Below are positions 25,870 through 35,375 of a stretch of DNA of 64,000 nt, piece after piece. A program made the translations under genes and the position numbers. This DNA comes from Nonomuraea polychroma (GTDB lineage Bacteria; Actinomycetota; Actinomycetes; Streptosporangiales; Streptosporangiaceae): NCBI RefSeq assembly GCF_004011505.1, contig NZ_SAUN01000001.1, positions 4,092,001 through 4,156,000 on the forward strand. The letters are read 5' to 3'. Position 1 is the stretch's first letter. Each line of letters begins with the position of its first letter. The notes under the pieces are model-generated. The model was not told the origin of the DNA. It was given only the letters and a program-made list of their open reading frames with translations, and searched no databases.

Positions 25870-26822
25870 TCATCCGTGTGCTTGGTGCTCGGATGCACGA
25901 ACCAGTTCCGAGATGGTGCGCCGCAGGCGAGGCCAGTCCTCGGGCAGGGCGTGACGAGCGTGTTCGAGGGCGTCGAGCCGATCGTCACAGGCATGCGGGG
26001 GTGCGGTGGTCGTATAGAACGCAGGACCGGCGGACAGCCCGTCCGCCTGTGGGTCGCTACTGTGCGCGCCCAGGCGGAAGAGGCGTTCGCGGACTTCGCG
26101 GTCAAGCGTTCGGCCCTGGCCGACGGCGTCGATCGCGGCCTGGCGGATCGGAAGGGATCTTCCCGAGTATGACGGCCTGCCACGGTTCGGTGCCGAGGTT
26201 GTCCAGCCACTGCTCGGTAAGCCGCATGCCGGTACGGTGTTCCACGGTGGGCCATCGCCGCCGCCTCGGCGATCAGGCGCTTGTCCGGCCCAGAAGGGAC
26301 GGACGGGTCCACCGCCTGGCTGGTCTCGTCCGGATCGGCCTGCTCTTCCCGATCCAGCGCTTGGCGCGCCGTGTGCATGCCGGCCAGATCCTCGTCCAGT
26401 GCCGTCGGATCCTCACCGTACTTGCGGCCGGGATCGTTCATGTCGATCCGGGTGAGCACTTTGCCGTAGACGGCGTAACTGAGCGAGCCGTTGCCGGTGA
26501 TCGTCCAATCGACGTTGTGCACCCGTGCACCATCGCTGAGCCGGCGAAGGACCTCGGGCCGGGATCCCTCGAATCCGTTGTCCTGGAACATCACCACATG
26601 CGGGCCGATCTGGGCGAGGTGGGCAACGAGCAGCGGATCGGGATCGTCCGCCCATTCGTCGAGCTCGTCCAGGTTGACGCGTTCGGCGTGCAGTCGCCGC
26701 ATCACCTCGGCGACTGTGGGCTGCCGGCTCGCCGGCTGGATCACCGTCCAGCTCAGGCCCTCGGCGTACCAGGACCGGCTGGTCAGGATGAGCTGGTAGT
26801 ACTCCACTGCCTTGGAGATCAT
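25870..26822 (-). pseudogene. DUF6461 family gene with two frameshifts
   Basis: ATG 26822 begins a DUF6461-like protein: YAEGLSWTVIQP, VVMFQDNGFEGSRPEVLRRL, then WTITGNGSLSYAVYGKVLTR and the DPTALDEDLAGM segment. At about 26240 and again near 26140 the frame changes; the downstream parts MRLTEQWLDNLGTEPWQAVI and LDREVRERLFRLGAHS continue the same protein in other frames, ending at 25870. DUF6461 proteins often occur in polymorphic-toxin and immunity neighbourhoods of actinomycetes, with unproven function. The copy is inactive unless the indels are sequencing errors. Confidence 0.7.
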
Positions 26823-26851
26823 TCGACCGGTCTGGTGTCGTTCGTGGCGGG

Positions 26852-29512
26852 TCAACCAAGCCCATCCGCTCTGGCCGAAAGGATCTCCACGTATCCTTCG
26901 CTGCCGTTCACCCGGATGAGTTGCCCGTCCTTGATGCGCTCGGTGGCTCTCTCCACTCCGACGACGGCGGGCAGTCCGTATTCGCGGGCCACCACGGCTC
27001 CGTGCGTCATCACGCCGCCCACCTCCATCACGACAGCCTTGACGGAGACGAACAGCGGGGACCAGCTCGGGTCGGTGAAGACCGTCACCAGGATGTCTCC
27101 TTCTTCCACGTCGGCCTCGGCCATGGTGCGGATGACCCGGGCGCGGCCCTCGACGATGCCCGCCGACACGGCGATGCCCGCCATGGCCCCCTCTGGCAGG
27201 GTTCCGGCGTCGTACTGGCCGGAGATGATCTCGCCGTCGGAGGTGATCACGCGTGGCGGGGTGAGTTTCTGGTACGTCGCGTGCGCCTCCCTGCGCTGGA
27301 CGATGATCGAGTAGTCGAGTTCGCCGGTGCTGACCGCCTGCCTGAACTCCTCGATGGACAGGAAGTACACGTCCTCGGGCTCCTTGATGACGCCCCGGCC
27401 GGCGAGCTTGGCAGCCTCCGCCATGAGTGCCTGCTTGTACAGCTCGTAACGCAGGAGCAGGGCGTGTTTGGAGTATTCGCGGTAGCCGATGAAGTGGCGG
27501 ATCAGGCTCATCTTCCTGGCCGCCTTCCTGGCCTTGCGGGCGCCGCCGGGCAGCTTTCTGAGGCGGGCGAGGAGGTCGGCCATGGTGCGTTCGGCCTCGG
27601 CGCGGCCCTGCTCGGCCTTGCGGCGGCGCTCGCCGGGCGGGAAGTTCTTGATGTTGCCGAGGATGAGCGGAACTAGCGGCGTGGGATCCTCGCTCCACCG
27701 GGTCCGGGTGATGTCGATGTCGCCCGCGCAGTGCATGCCGTACTTGCGCAGGTAGTCCTGCAGGGCGTGCCGGACGGCCTCGCCGCCGTCGCACGCGGCC
27801 AGGCCGGTGAGAACGGTGGCGCGGTCGGCGGTCTCCAGGTGGCGCATGACGTCCGGGTGCTCGCGGATGACGTCGGCGACGTCCAGCAGGTCGAGCCCCA
27901 TGGCGGCCACCACGTTGTGGTCGGCGGACTGGGCGAGGGCGTCGGCGGCGTTCGTGACGCCCAGCCAGGCTTCCATGTGCTTGTTGACCCAGTTCACCGC
28001 CTGGATGCCGACGAAGGCCGCCGCCACGCTACGGGGATCGAAGGTGAGCTCGGCCAGCACGGCGTGGTCGTCGATGATGTACTGGAACAGCTCGTCGCCG
28101 GACTTGCCCGCCAGGCCCCGCCGGCACCGCTCCACGGTCTCCTCGGTGTGCGCGATCAGGGCGGGCACGGCGCCGGGGTCGTCCTCGCGGGAGAGCTTGA
28201 GGTACTGGCGGGCGATGGGCAGCGGCCCGCCAGGGCCGAAGTCCAGCATCGAGGTCTTGCCGCGCGCCAGCGACGCGACGAAGTCCTTGCGTTTGAGCAC
28301 GGTACGCAGGGCGTTGGCCATGAGGACATCGACCTGGTCGAGGCTCTTGAGCGTGGCCGGTCCGGCCCAGGGCGAGGTGAGCTCGGCCGAGACGTCCTTG
28401 TAGAAGCGGTCGCCCGCCACGACGCCGGCCGTGCGGCCCAGCGTGTCGTGCAGCAGGGCGAAGAACGACAGGCCGAGCGGGGCGAAGGCGTCGGTCATCA
28501 TCTGCCGGTGCCCGTAGGAGATGTACACGTGGTTCTTACCGTCGTGCGAGGGCGGCACGGGGTAGAGCGTGGTGATGGGGCGGCTCTGCAGCACGTGGAA
28601 GCCGCCGTCGTCCAGCGCCCATTCGATGTCCTGCGGGGTGCCGAAATGCGCCTCGATGCGCCGTCCCAGCTGCTCCAGGTGCAGGATCTGGCCGTCGGTG
28701 AGCGTCTGGGCGTGTTGCCGGGAAGGCTCGACCGGCAGTTCCTGGGTGCCGCCGGACGGGGAGGCCCGCAGTTCCTTCGTCTGCGTGGCGATCTTCTTCT
28801 CGATGATCCGGCCGGCCTTGACCCGGTAGTTGTCGGCGTTGACGAGCCCGGAGACGAACGCCTCGCCCAGGCCGAAGCCGGCGTCGATCGAGACCACCGT
28901 ACGGTTGGCGGAGACCGGGTCGGCGGTGAACATGATGCCGGCCGCGTCCGGGAAGACCATCCGCTGGACGACGACCGACAGCCGGACGGCCCGGTGGTCG
29001 AAGCCGTTCTGGATGCGGTAGGTCACCGCGCGGTCGGTGAACAGTGAGGCCCAGCAGCGCCGTACGCTGTCGATCAGCGCCGCGGCGCCCTGGACGTTGA
29101 GGTAGGTGTCCTGCTGGCCGGCGAAGGAGCTGGACGGCAGGTCCTCGGCGGTGGCGCTGGAGCGTACCGCGAAGGGTACGCCCTTGCCGCCGGCCTGCTG
29201 GAGATGCCGGATGATGTCGCGCCGCAGCGGCTCGGGCACGGTCAGGCCCTCGATGGCGGCGCGCAGGCGCGCGCAGGCGGCGGCGATCTGTGCTCGGTCG
29301 CCGGCCCGCAGCCCGGTCAGCCCGTCGATCAGCGTGCCGATCTCCGTGTCCTGTTCCACGACGTGCCGGTAGGCGTCGGTGGTGACGCAGAACCCGTGCG
29401 GCACGCGCACCCTGCTGATCGCGGACAACTCGCCGAGGTTGGCCCCCTTGCCTCCGACCAGGGCCACTTGCGTCTTGTCGATCTCATGGAATCCGAGTAC
29501 GTAGGCACTCAT
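26852..29512 (-). CDS. rph: Rifamycin-inactivating phosphotransferase
   Basis: The protein has 886 residues, close to the known Rph length. The order is an ATP-grasp-like N-domain (VGGKGANLGELS, RSSATAEDLPSSSFAGQQDT, ADPVSANRTV), a central rifamycin-binding helical domain, and a C-terminal swivelling His domain with GGVMTHGAVVAREYGLPAVVG, the His in MTHG being the phospho-carrier. This matches rifampin phosphotransferase more closely than PEP synthase, which lacks the inserted helical domain. It uses ATP to phosphorylate rifamycins on the ansa chain. A rifampin-associated-like element lies 207 bases upstream, supporting drug-induced expression. ATG 29512 is chosen over the long upstream extension, which crosses the promoter. 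Confidence 0.9.
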   Translation of the reverse strand: MSAYVLGFHEIDKTQVALVGGKGANLGELSAISRVRVPHGFCVTTDAYRHVVEQDTEIGTLIDGLTGLRAGDRAQIAAACARLRAAIEGLTVPEPLRRDIIRHLQQAGGKGVPFAVRSSATAEDLPSSSFAGQQDTYLNVQGAAALIDSVRRCWASLFTDRAVTYRIQNGFDHRAVRLSVVVQRMVFPDAAGIMFTADPVSANRTVVSIDAGFGLGEAFVSGLVNADNYRVKAGRIIEKKIATQTKELRASPSGGTQELPVEPSRQHAQTLTDGQILHLEQLGRRIEAHFGTPQDIEWALDDGGFHVLQSRPITTLYPVPPSHDGKNHVYISYGHRQMMTDAFAPLGLSFFALLHDTLGRTAGVVAGDRFYKDVSAELTSPWAGPATLKSLDQVDVLMANALRTVLKRKDFVASLARGKTSMLDFGPGGPLPIARQYLKLSREDDPGAVPALIAHTEETVERCRRGLAGKSGDELFQYIIDDHAVLAELTFDPRSVAAAFVGIQAVNWVNKHMEAWLGVTNAADALAQSADHNVVAAMGLDLLDVADVIREHPDVMRHLETADRATVLTGLAACDGGEAVRHALQDYLRKYGMHCAGDIDITRTRWSEDPTPLVPLILGNIKNFPPGERRRKAEQGRAEAERTMADLLARLRKLPGGARKARKAARKMSLIRHFIGYREYSKHALLLRYELYKQALMAEAAKLAGRGVIKEPEDVYFLSIEEFRQAVSTGELDYSIIVQRREAHATYQKLTPPRVITSDGEIISGQYDAGTLPEGAMAGIAVSAGIVEGRARVIRTMAEADVEEGDILVTVFTDPSWSPLFVSVKAVVMEVGGVMTHGAVVAREYGLPAVVGVERATERIKDGQLIRVNGSEGYVEILSARADGLG

Positions 29513-29613
29513 GGCTGATTCCTGTCTCTCATGGGTGAATTGATCTGCCTGGAACACGGCAGGGATGGACCGCACTGGCCGTACGCGGCGACGGCGTCCT
29601 TTCGGCTGATTAC

Positions 29614-29687
29614 GATACAGGACACATCTGTATCGAAATCGGTGAGATAAATCATAGTTACAATACAGTACAGCTCTGTATTGTAAC
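29614..29687. promoter_or_regulatory. Two ATACAG-N7-CTGTAT operators between rph and the P450 cluster
   Basis: Site 1 (29614-29634) is GATACAG-N7-CTGTATC. Site 2 (29657-29687) is a longer perfect repeat, GTTACAATACAG-N7-CTGTATTGTAAC. The shared core and a 48-base centre distance suggest two dimers of one TetR-type repressor acting on the divergent genes. The repressor gene is not present nearby. Confidence 0.6.
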
Positions 29688-29718
29688 TCTCGACCGGCAC
29701 GACGCCCCCTGCGGCGGA

Positions 29719-29738
29719 GGTGCCTGCGGACAAGGCCC
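29719..29738. promoter_or_regulatory. Rifampin-associated element (RAE)-like sequence
   Basis: GGTGCCTGCGGACAAGGCCC differs from the published RAE, GGGGCTTGCGGCAAGGCCC, by two substitutions and one inserted base. RAE lies upstream of many actinomycete rifamycin-inactivation genes and mediates induction by rifampin. The location upstream of rph fits. Confidence 0.5.
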
Positions 29739-29808
29739 GCCGTATGGGCGCCCGCCTCCGTGCGGCACTTCGGCCCACACCCTGACGGCATCAACCCAAG
29801 GAGCTTTC

Positions 29809-30497
29809 ATGACGGATCGTCCGAGCGTGGCCGCGTCGTTCCCGCTCACCCGCCCCACTCCCTTCGACCCGCCCGCCGAACTGGCACGGCACCGGCTGGA
29901 GGGGGGCCGTCAGCCGGCTGGCCTACCCGGCGGGCACGTCGGCCGGCTGGTGACCGGCTACGAACTGGTCCGGGCTGTGTTGTCCGACCCGCGTTTCAGC
30001 TCCCGGGCGAGCTCACGCACACCCCGCTGCCCAGCGCCGACAACACGGTGTTGTGCCTGGACACGTATCCGCAGGCACGGGCCCGCGCCGACAGCTCGAC
30101 GATCGCCGCGCTGATCGAGGAGTCACTACGCTTCCTCACCCCCTTCGCGGTGGTGAATCGGGTCACCAATGCCGAGGTCGAGATCGGCGGTCAGCGTGTG
30201 CCCGCCGACCAGTTGCTCACGCTCTGGGTCGCCGCCTCCAATCGCGACCCACGGCAGTTCCCCGACCCCCACGTGTTCGACCCCACGCGTGATCCCAACC
30301 CCCACCTCGCCTTCGGCCGCGGCATCCACTTCTGCATCGGGGCGCCGCTGGCCAGGCTCGAGGGCCGTGTCGTGCTCGGCATCCTGCTGGACCGCTTCCC
30401 GCACCTCCGCCTCGACCCGGACGACGGGCCGCGGTTCATGCCCGGCCCCACCCTCACAGGCGTACGGAAACTCCCTCACCTGCTCCACCGGGACTGA
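29809..30497 (+). pseudogene. Cytochrome P450 with internal deletion and frameshift
   Basis: The N-terminal part (ATG 29809: FDPPAELARHRLEGG, then LVTGYELVRAVLSDPRFSSR) breaks frame at about 30010. A second frame resumes ELTHTPLPSADNT, then ADSSTIAALIEESLRFLTPF (K helix, ExxR region) and the haem loop FGRGIHFCIGAPLARLEGR with its cysteine ligand. About 100-150 residues, including the I helix oxygen-binding segment, are gone. A P450 with this organisation cannot be active. It heads a cluster with SDR, ferredoxin and reductase, normally a self-contained monooxygenase system. Confidence 0.85.
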
Positions 30498-30519
30498 TCG
30501 AAAGCGAAGGAGGCCATTC

Positions 30520-31329
30520 ATGGCAGCCAAGGTTTGCCTCGTGACCGGCGCCTCATCGGGCATCGGCCGCGCCACCGCACTGGAGCTGCGCCAAGCGGGC
30601 CACATCGTGTACGGCGCCGCTCGTCGCCTGCAGCCGATGGAAGAGCTGCGCCAGGCCGGCGGCCACACGGTCGCGATGGACATCACCAGCGAGGAGGGCC
30701 TCGGCCGCGTCGTGCGTACCGTTCTGGACGAACAGCACAGGATCGACGTGCTGATCAACAATGCCGGGATCGGGCTGCCCGGCGCGCTCGAGGACGTGCC
30801 CGTCGAGCGGGCTCGTCACCTCTTCGACGTCAACGTCTTCGGGCCGGCCAGGCTCACCCAGCTCATCCTGCCGCACCTGCGTGAACAGCGTTCGGGGACG
30901 ATCGTCAACGTCTCCTCGATCGCCGGTGAGATCGCCCTTCCCCTCGTCGGCTGGTACCACGCGTCGAAACACGCCCTGGAGGCGTACTCCGACTCGCTCC
31001 GGCAGGAGTGCAAGCCGTTCGGCATCGACGTGGTGCTCATCCAGCCCGGGATCATCAGGACCGAATTCGAGGAGGACATGCCGCGAGAACTTCGCGCCGC
31101 CTCCGGTGGAGGACCGTACGGAAGGCTCGCCGAGGCCCTGGCGAGGCGGGCCGAGAAGGCGACCAAGGCCTCCGCACCCGCCGTGGTCGCCAAGACGATC
31201 AAAAGGCTGCTCCAATCCCCGACGCCGAAACCGCGCTATCCCGTCGGCCACCTGGCCAGAACGATCCTGGCGCTGAACAAGCTCCTGCCCGACCGGACGT
31301 TCGACGCCATGGTCACGAAGATCGACTAA
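30520..31329 (+). CDS. Short-chain dehydrogenase/reductase (SDR)
   Basis: The protein has 269 residues. The NAD(P)-binding glycine motif is TGASSGIGRA (residues about 9-18), the NNAG motif is present, and the catalytic Ser and YxxxK are in VNVSSIAGEIALPLVGWYHASKHALEA. This is a classical SDR with an extended C-terminus (LLQSPTPKPRYPVGHLARTI) like the 17-beta-HSD-type oxidoreductases. A GAAGGAGG ribosome site precedes ATG 30520. It sits between the broken P450 and the ferredoxin gene, so it probably once shared the operon and operators. Confidence 0.88.
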   Translation: MAAKVCLVTGASSGIGRATALELRQAGHIVYGAARRLQPMEELRQAGGHTVAMDITSEEGLGRVVRTVLDEQHRIDVLINNAGIGLPGALEDVPVERARHLFDVNVFGPARLTQLILPHLREQRSGTIVNVSSIAGEIALPLVGWYHASKHALEAYSDSLRQECKPFGIDVVLIQPGIIRTEFEEDMPRELRAASGGGPYGRLAEALARRAEKATKASAPAVVAKTIKRLLQSPTPKPRYPVGHLARTILALNKLLPDRTFDAMVTKID

Positions 31330-31355
31330 CGCTCTCCCCGAAGAAAGGAACTCCC

Positions 31356-31553
31356 ATGAACATGGCCGTCGACCAGGAAAGGTGTGTCGGAGCCGGCCAG
31401 TGCGTCATCGCCGCGCCCGAGGTGTTCGATCAGCGCGAGGACGGCATCGTGCTCCTGCTCGAGCCGTCACCCGGCCCGGACCTGCGGGAGGCGGTCGGTG
31501 AAGCCGCCCTGCTCTGCCCGGCCGCGGCCATCCACATGACGGAGCAGGCGTGA
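31356..31553 (+). CDS. 3Fe-4S ferredoxin of a P450 system
   Basis: The protein has 65 residues. Cysteines in CVGAGQC and the distal CPAAAI give the three ligands expected of a 3Fe-4S ferredoxin, the type that feeds electrons to actinomycete P450s. AAAGGAA before ATG 31356 is the ribosome site. Its redox partners on either side, the P450 and the reductase, are both broken, so its current role is doubtful. Confidence 0.88.
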   Translation: MNMAVDQERCVGAGQCVIAAPEVFDQREDGIVLLLEPSPGPDLREAVGEAALLCPAAAIHMTEQA

Positions 31554-31990
31554 GCACCCCACCGACGTGCTCGTCGTCGGCGCCTCCACCGGAGATCTCG
31601 CCGTCACCGAAGCGCTGCGCAGCAAGGGGTACGACGGCCGGATCCGGCTCGTCGGCCAGGAACGGCACTCGCCCTACGACCGTCCGCCGCTGTCGAAAGA
31701 GATCCTGGCCGGATCCTGGCCAGCCGAACGTGCGTTTCTGCGCGCCCCCGCCGAGCTGGATGCTCTCCGCGCCGAGTTCATCCTCGGGCGCCGCGCGGAG
31801 GGTCTCGACGTCGAGGCCCGCACGGTGGACCTCGACGATGGGCGAACACTCTCCTACGACGTACTCGTCGTGGCCACCGGGCTGATCCCGCGCCGGTTCC
31901 CCGGCCAACGCCACCTGGCCGGCGTACACACCCTGCACACCCTGCACGATGCCGACGACCTGCGCCGGCGGCTGGCGTCGATGGTCGGTC
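31550..31990 (+). pseudogene. FAD-dependent ferredoxin reductase, C-terminus lost
   Basis: The first about 145 residues of a rubredoxin/ferredoxin reductase remain: VVGASTGDLAVTEALRSKGY, ERHSPYDRPPLSKEILAG, LSYDVLVVATGLIPRRFPG, ending LRRRLASM. The FAD-binding glycine motif is altered (GASTGD) and the N-terminal few codons seem out of frame. After about 31990 the sequence becomes unrelated and enters the convergent LysR gene. More than half of the protein, including the second Rossmann fold, is gone. Confidence 0.8.
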
Positions 31991-32045
31991 GGAGCGGGAT
32001 CGGCCGGTCCGGAGTAGTCGGTGTCGATGCAGAACCGGGGGCTTT

Positions 32046-33020
32046 TCAGGCTCCGTGGGGTGAGTCCGATGAGCGGTGTTTTTCTTGCAGGGGAGCCTCC
32101 CAGGTGGCGGTGATGTCGCGGGCGACATCACGTAGGAGGTCGATGAGCATGTCTGCGAGTGGTGTGAGGCTGGCGTCGGTTTTGGTCACGGCGTAGAGCT
32201 GGCGGTAGGACCTGGGGTGGGCCAGTTCGCGATGGGTGGTGCCAGGTGCATGGGTCAGGGCCAGGCGCGAGACCAGGGCCACTGCGATGCCTGTGCCGAC
32301 GAGGGCCTGGGCGACGTCGTAGGACTCGGTCTCGAACCGTACGGTGGGAGTGAAGCCGGCCTTGCGGGCAGCGTCGTGGAACTGTTCGCGGGCGGCATGG
32401 CCGGCCAGGATGGAAACCCACGATTCGTCGCGCAGTTGTTCCAGGTGAAGTTCGGTGTCCGCGGGCTGCCCGGTGGCCAGTGGGTGGTCATAGGGGAGAA
32501 CCACGACCATCGGGTCCAACAGGAGCGAGTGGGCCCGTAGGTGTGAGGGCGGCGCGAGCGGTGTGCCCCAGGACGCGACGATGGCGAGGTCCAGGCGCCC
32601 CGCGCTGATCTCGTCCGCTCCGCGTCCGGACACCACGTCTATGACGGAGACGTCGGCGTCCGGATGGCGGTGCCGCAGGGCCGTCAGGGCGGGTGGCAGC
32701 AGGTGCAGGGCGGCCGCCTGGAACGTTCCGATCCGCAGACGGAGCGAGAGGTGGCCGAGCAGTGCGGCCAGTTGCGTCTTGGCCTTGTCTGATGCCTCTT
32801 CCACGGTTCGACCATGGGAGGCGAGTAGCGCACCGGCCGCGGTGAGCGTTGCTCCGCGAGGACCCCGGATGACCAGGGGCACCTGCCAGTCGCGCTCGGC
32901 CTTGGCCACCTGCTGGGTGACCGCCGCGGGCGTGAGTTGGAGTGCGTGAGCCGCCGCCGTCAGGGAGCCGTGCCGCTCGATCAACGCGAGAAGCCGCAGC
33001 TGTCCCGGATCCACCACCAT
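32046..33020 (-). CDS. LysR family transcriptional regulator
   Basis: The protein has 324 residues. The N-terminal winged helix is LRLLALIERHGSLTAAAHALQLTPAAVTQQVAKAERDWQVPLVIRGPRG. The C-terminal type-2 periplasmic-binding-like inducer domain starts LRIGTFQAAALHLLPPAL and contains VVLPYDHPLA. It is divergent from a LysE exporter with a 109-base spacer, the classic LysR/LysE (ArgP/LysG-type) arrangement. Its tail converges on the truncated reductase, marking a rearrangement joint. Confidence 0.88.
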   Translation of the reverse strand: MVVDPGQLRLLALIERHGSLTAAAHALQLTPAAVTQQVAKAERDWQVPLVIRGPRGATLTAAGALLASHGRTVEEASDKAKTQLAALLGHLSLRLRIGTFQAAALHLLPPALTALRHRHPDADVSVIDVVSGRGADEISAGRLDLAIVASWGTPLAPPSHLRAHSLLLDPMVVVLPYDHPLATGQPADTELHLEQLRDESWVSILAGHAAREQFHDAARKAGFTPTVRFETESYDVAQALVGTGIAVALVSRLALTHAPGTTHRELAHPRSYRQLYAVTKTDASLTPLADMLIDLLRDVARDITATWEAPLQEKHRSSDSPHGA

Positions 33021-33129
33021 TCACTAATCCTAACGCTGCACCCTTCTCTTTTAACTTCTCTTACGAGTATGGGACAGGAAGACTGGTGGCACACCATCGG
33101 CCGCAATCCCCGGAAGGGGTTCTTTCCCC

Positions 33130-33753
33130 ATGCCCACGCATGTGCCCGTTTTCATCGCCACCACCTTGCTGCTGGCGATGCTGCCAGGCGCGAGTCAAGC
33201 CCTGATGATCCGGCAGGTTCTGGAAGGCGGGCAACGCACAGTCCGAGGCACGCTCGCGGGCAACGCCACCGGCTTCCTGCTGTGGTCCACGGCCGCCGCG
33301 GCCGGGCTGTCCGCCGTCCTGCTGGCCAGCCCCACCGCGTACGCGGTGCTCCGGATCGCAGGCGGCATCGTGCTGATGATCCTCGGGGTGAACACGCTAC
33401 GGACCGCGCTCACCACCGTCTCCACCCGCCCGCCCCGCGAGGGCGGGCGCCGCACCGGCTTCGCGGGCGGATATCTCACCGGCCTGATCACCAACCTCGG
33501 CAACCCCAAGGCGGGCGTGTTCGCCGTCTCGGTGCTGCCCCAGTTCGTGACCGCGGAAGGCCCGGTGTTCCTGTCAACCGTCGCCCTGGGAGCCCTGTGG
33601 GCGCTCGTCAGCGCCTCCTGGTACATGCTGCTCACCTGGGCCGTCAGCCGAGGGCGCGCCCTGGTATCGCAGCCGACCGTCCTGCGGGGACTCAGCGTGA
33701 CCACCGGCGTCGTCCTGCTAGGGCTGGGCGCCGCGGTGGTAGCAGGTGTCTGA
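33130..33753 (+). CDS. LysE/RhtB family amino-acid exporter
   Basis: The protein has 207 residues with six predicted membrane helices. The signature FIATTLLLAMLPGASQALMIRQVLEGG (first helix, with the conserved PG) and LITNLGNPKAGVFAVSVLPQFV (NPK motif in the third/fourth helix region) are diagnostic. It likely exports an amino acid or related metabolite. A GGAAGGGG site precedes ATG 33130. The divergent LysR protein is the expected regulator. Confidence 0.88.
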   Translation: MPTHVPVFIATTLLLAMLPGASQALMIRQVLEGGQRTVRGTLAGNATGFLLWSTAAAAGLSAVLLASPTAYAVLRIAGGIVLMILGVNTLRTALTTVSTRPPREGGRRTGFAGGYLTGLITNLGNPKAGVFAVSVLPQFVTAEGPVFLSTVALGALWALVSASWYMLLTWAVSRGRALVSQPTVLRGLSVTTGVVLLGLGAAVVAGV

Positions 33754-33904
33754 GAGTGCGGTTCGTGAATCCACTCTGATCGCCGAGTACGGGAACGGGT
33801 TCACCACTCCGGTGGACGGATCCCGCGAAGACAACCCTGAGGCACATTTCTTGGGCAGAGTTCCAACCTTCATTCGCGGATAATCACTCCCGGCCGACCA
33901 TGGA

Positions 33905-34325
33905 ATGCCACAGGCACTCGGCGTGCCCGTGCACGTCCTGCTCGGCGGGCGGGTCCGCGACCGCGTTGCGTGCTACACGCACGTACGGCCGGCGGGAAGC
34001 GGTCCCGCCGAAGTCGCGCGGGCCTGCACGGAGCTGCGCGAGGCGGGATGGCGGGCGTTGCGGCTGACACTCCCCGCGTCCGGAGAGACGTTCGAGCCCC
34101 GCGCGGCGGTACGTGCGGGCGTCGAGACATTCGCGGCGGCCAGGGAGGCGGTGGGCGATGACGTCGACCTGATCCTCGACGTCCACACCCGCCTCGATCC
34201 GCCCGAGGCCGCCCTGCTCTGCCGCGAGCTGGAGCCGCTGCGCCCGCTGTTCGTCGAGGACCCGCTGCGGTGCGAGAACCTCGACGCCTACCGCAGGCTT
34301 CGCGAACGCACGGCCGTGCCGCTGG
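33905..34325 (+). pseudogene. Mandelate racemase/enolase-superfamily fragment
   Basis: One frame reads PQALGVPVHVLLGGRVRDRV, EAGWRALRL, DDVDLILDVHTRLDPPEA and LRPLFVEDPLRCENLDAYRRL, the central barrel of an enolase-superfamily sugar-acid dehydratase with metal-ligand acids at DVH and ED. The capping N-terminus and the last barrel strands are absent, and the frame runs into an unrelated gene at about 34325. Confidence 0.75.
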
Positions 34326-34740
34326 CGGGTTCAACGACGGCAAGGCCGACCCCTGGGGACGCTTTTGGGCCGGGACCCTGCTCTCCGGCATCCAAGGCGC
34401 GGGCGCGCTCTACCGCCTTGACCCCGACGGCACGCTCCGCACCATGGTGACCGGTGTCTCGGTCTCCAATGGCCTCGGCTGGAGCCCCGACGGGCGCACG
34501 TTCTACTACGCGGACTCCCCCACGGGCGGCGTGGACGCCTTCGACCACGACCCGGAGACGGGCGCCCTCGGCAACCGGTGCCGCCTGATCGACATCGTGC
34601 GCGGAGGTCCCGACGGGCTGACGGTCGATGCGGAGGGATGTCTCTGGGCGGCGCTGTGGGAGGGATGGGCGGTGCAGCGGTTCTCGCCGGAGGGCCGGCT
34701 CGTCACGACCGTCGAAATCCCCGCACGCAAGGTGGACCGC
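34326..34740 (+). pseudogene. SMP-30/gluconolactonase fragment
   Basis: The piece begins at GFNDGKADPWGRFWAGT and continues ALYRLDPDG, VSNGLGWSPDGRTFYYADS, VDAFDHDPETG, GPDGLTVDAEGCLWAALWEG and VQRFSPEGRLVTTVEIPAR. These are blades 2-5 of the SMP-30/gluconolactonase propeller, with metal-binding N and D residues retained. Both ends are missing. It was joined out of frame to the enolase fragment. Confidence 0.8.
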
Positions 34741-34868
34741 CGCGCTGAGGGCGGACACTACCTCGGCAGCCAAACTCCCGAAGAGTTCCCTTGGCTTGCC
34801 GGACAGGGACACCGCCCCGTCACCCGATGGATGTTCGGGCACGGGCCCATCCCTGGACCGGGTGATCG

Positions 34869-35090
34869 GCATGGCACCCGGCCGCACGTCCCGGAGGTCT
34901 CGCGGAGCGTGGCGGTCACACCGAGGCCACCGTCGCCCTGTGTGCGGCGGCCGGGCTACCGCCCGTCGGAGTGTGCTGCGAGATCACGAACCCCGCCGGC
35001 ACCATGGCGACGTCCGCGGACGTGGAGATCGCCGCGCTGCGCTGGGGCCTGCCCCTGCTCGACGTGCACGACCTCAGGAAGCACCTGTGA
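34869..35090 (+). pseudogene. RibB (dihydroxybutanone phosphate synthase) C-terminal fragment
   Basis: About 70 residues remain: ARPGGLAERGGHTEATVALC, then AAAGLPPVGVCCEITNPAGTMA and a terminal helix. GHTEA and the CEI-x-N-xx-GTMA segment are diagnostic of the 3,4-dihydroxy-2-butanone-4-phosphate synthase of riboflavin synthesis. The N-terminal two-thirds, including the catalytic acidic loop, is absent. The core ribB gene is presumably elsewhere. Confidence 0.75.
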
Positions 35091-35375
35091 CCACGGCGGG
35101 TCGCGACCTCTACGACGACTCCCGCTTCTTCGACGACTACCGCCTGCTCAGGGATCGCGGCGACGGGATCAACGACACCATCTAGATCGATCTCGGCTGC
35201 GGAGCCGGCGCGCTCGCCTGCCGGCTGGCCGACTCGGGAGCGGCGCAGGTCTTGGCGGTGGACTCCTCCCAGCGGATGCTGGCGCTGGCCACTCCGCATC
35301 CGAAGGTTCGCTACTTGCGCGCCGACCTCGACGAACTCACACTCCCCGCCCGTTCGGCCGACCTGGTCGTCAGCA
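35087..35375 (+). pseudogene. SAM-dependent methyltransferase fragment with in-frame stop
   Basis: Starting at GTG 35087 (overlapping the RibB fragment stop), the frame reads DLYDDSRFFDDYRLLRDRG, meets a TAG at 35183-35185, then continues IDLGCGAGALACRLADSGA, the SAM-binding motif I, and VRYLRADLDELTLPARSADL. The sequence ends where an IS607 recombinase begins on the other strand. It is truncated, lacking the C-terminal half. Confidence 0.75.

Noticed and set aside
27731..29047. A 438-residue plus-strand frame over rph
   Set aside because: Antisense to rph, whose catalytic motifs are intact.
29513..29794. N-terminal extension of rph
   Set aside because: It covers the operators and RAE-like element and has no similarity to Rph proteins.
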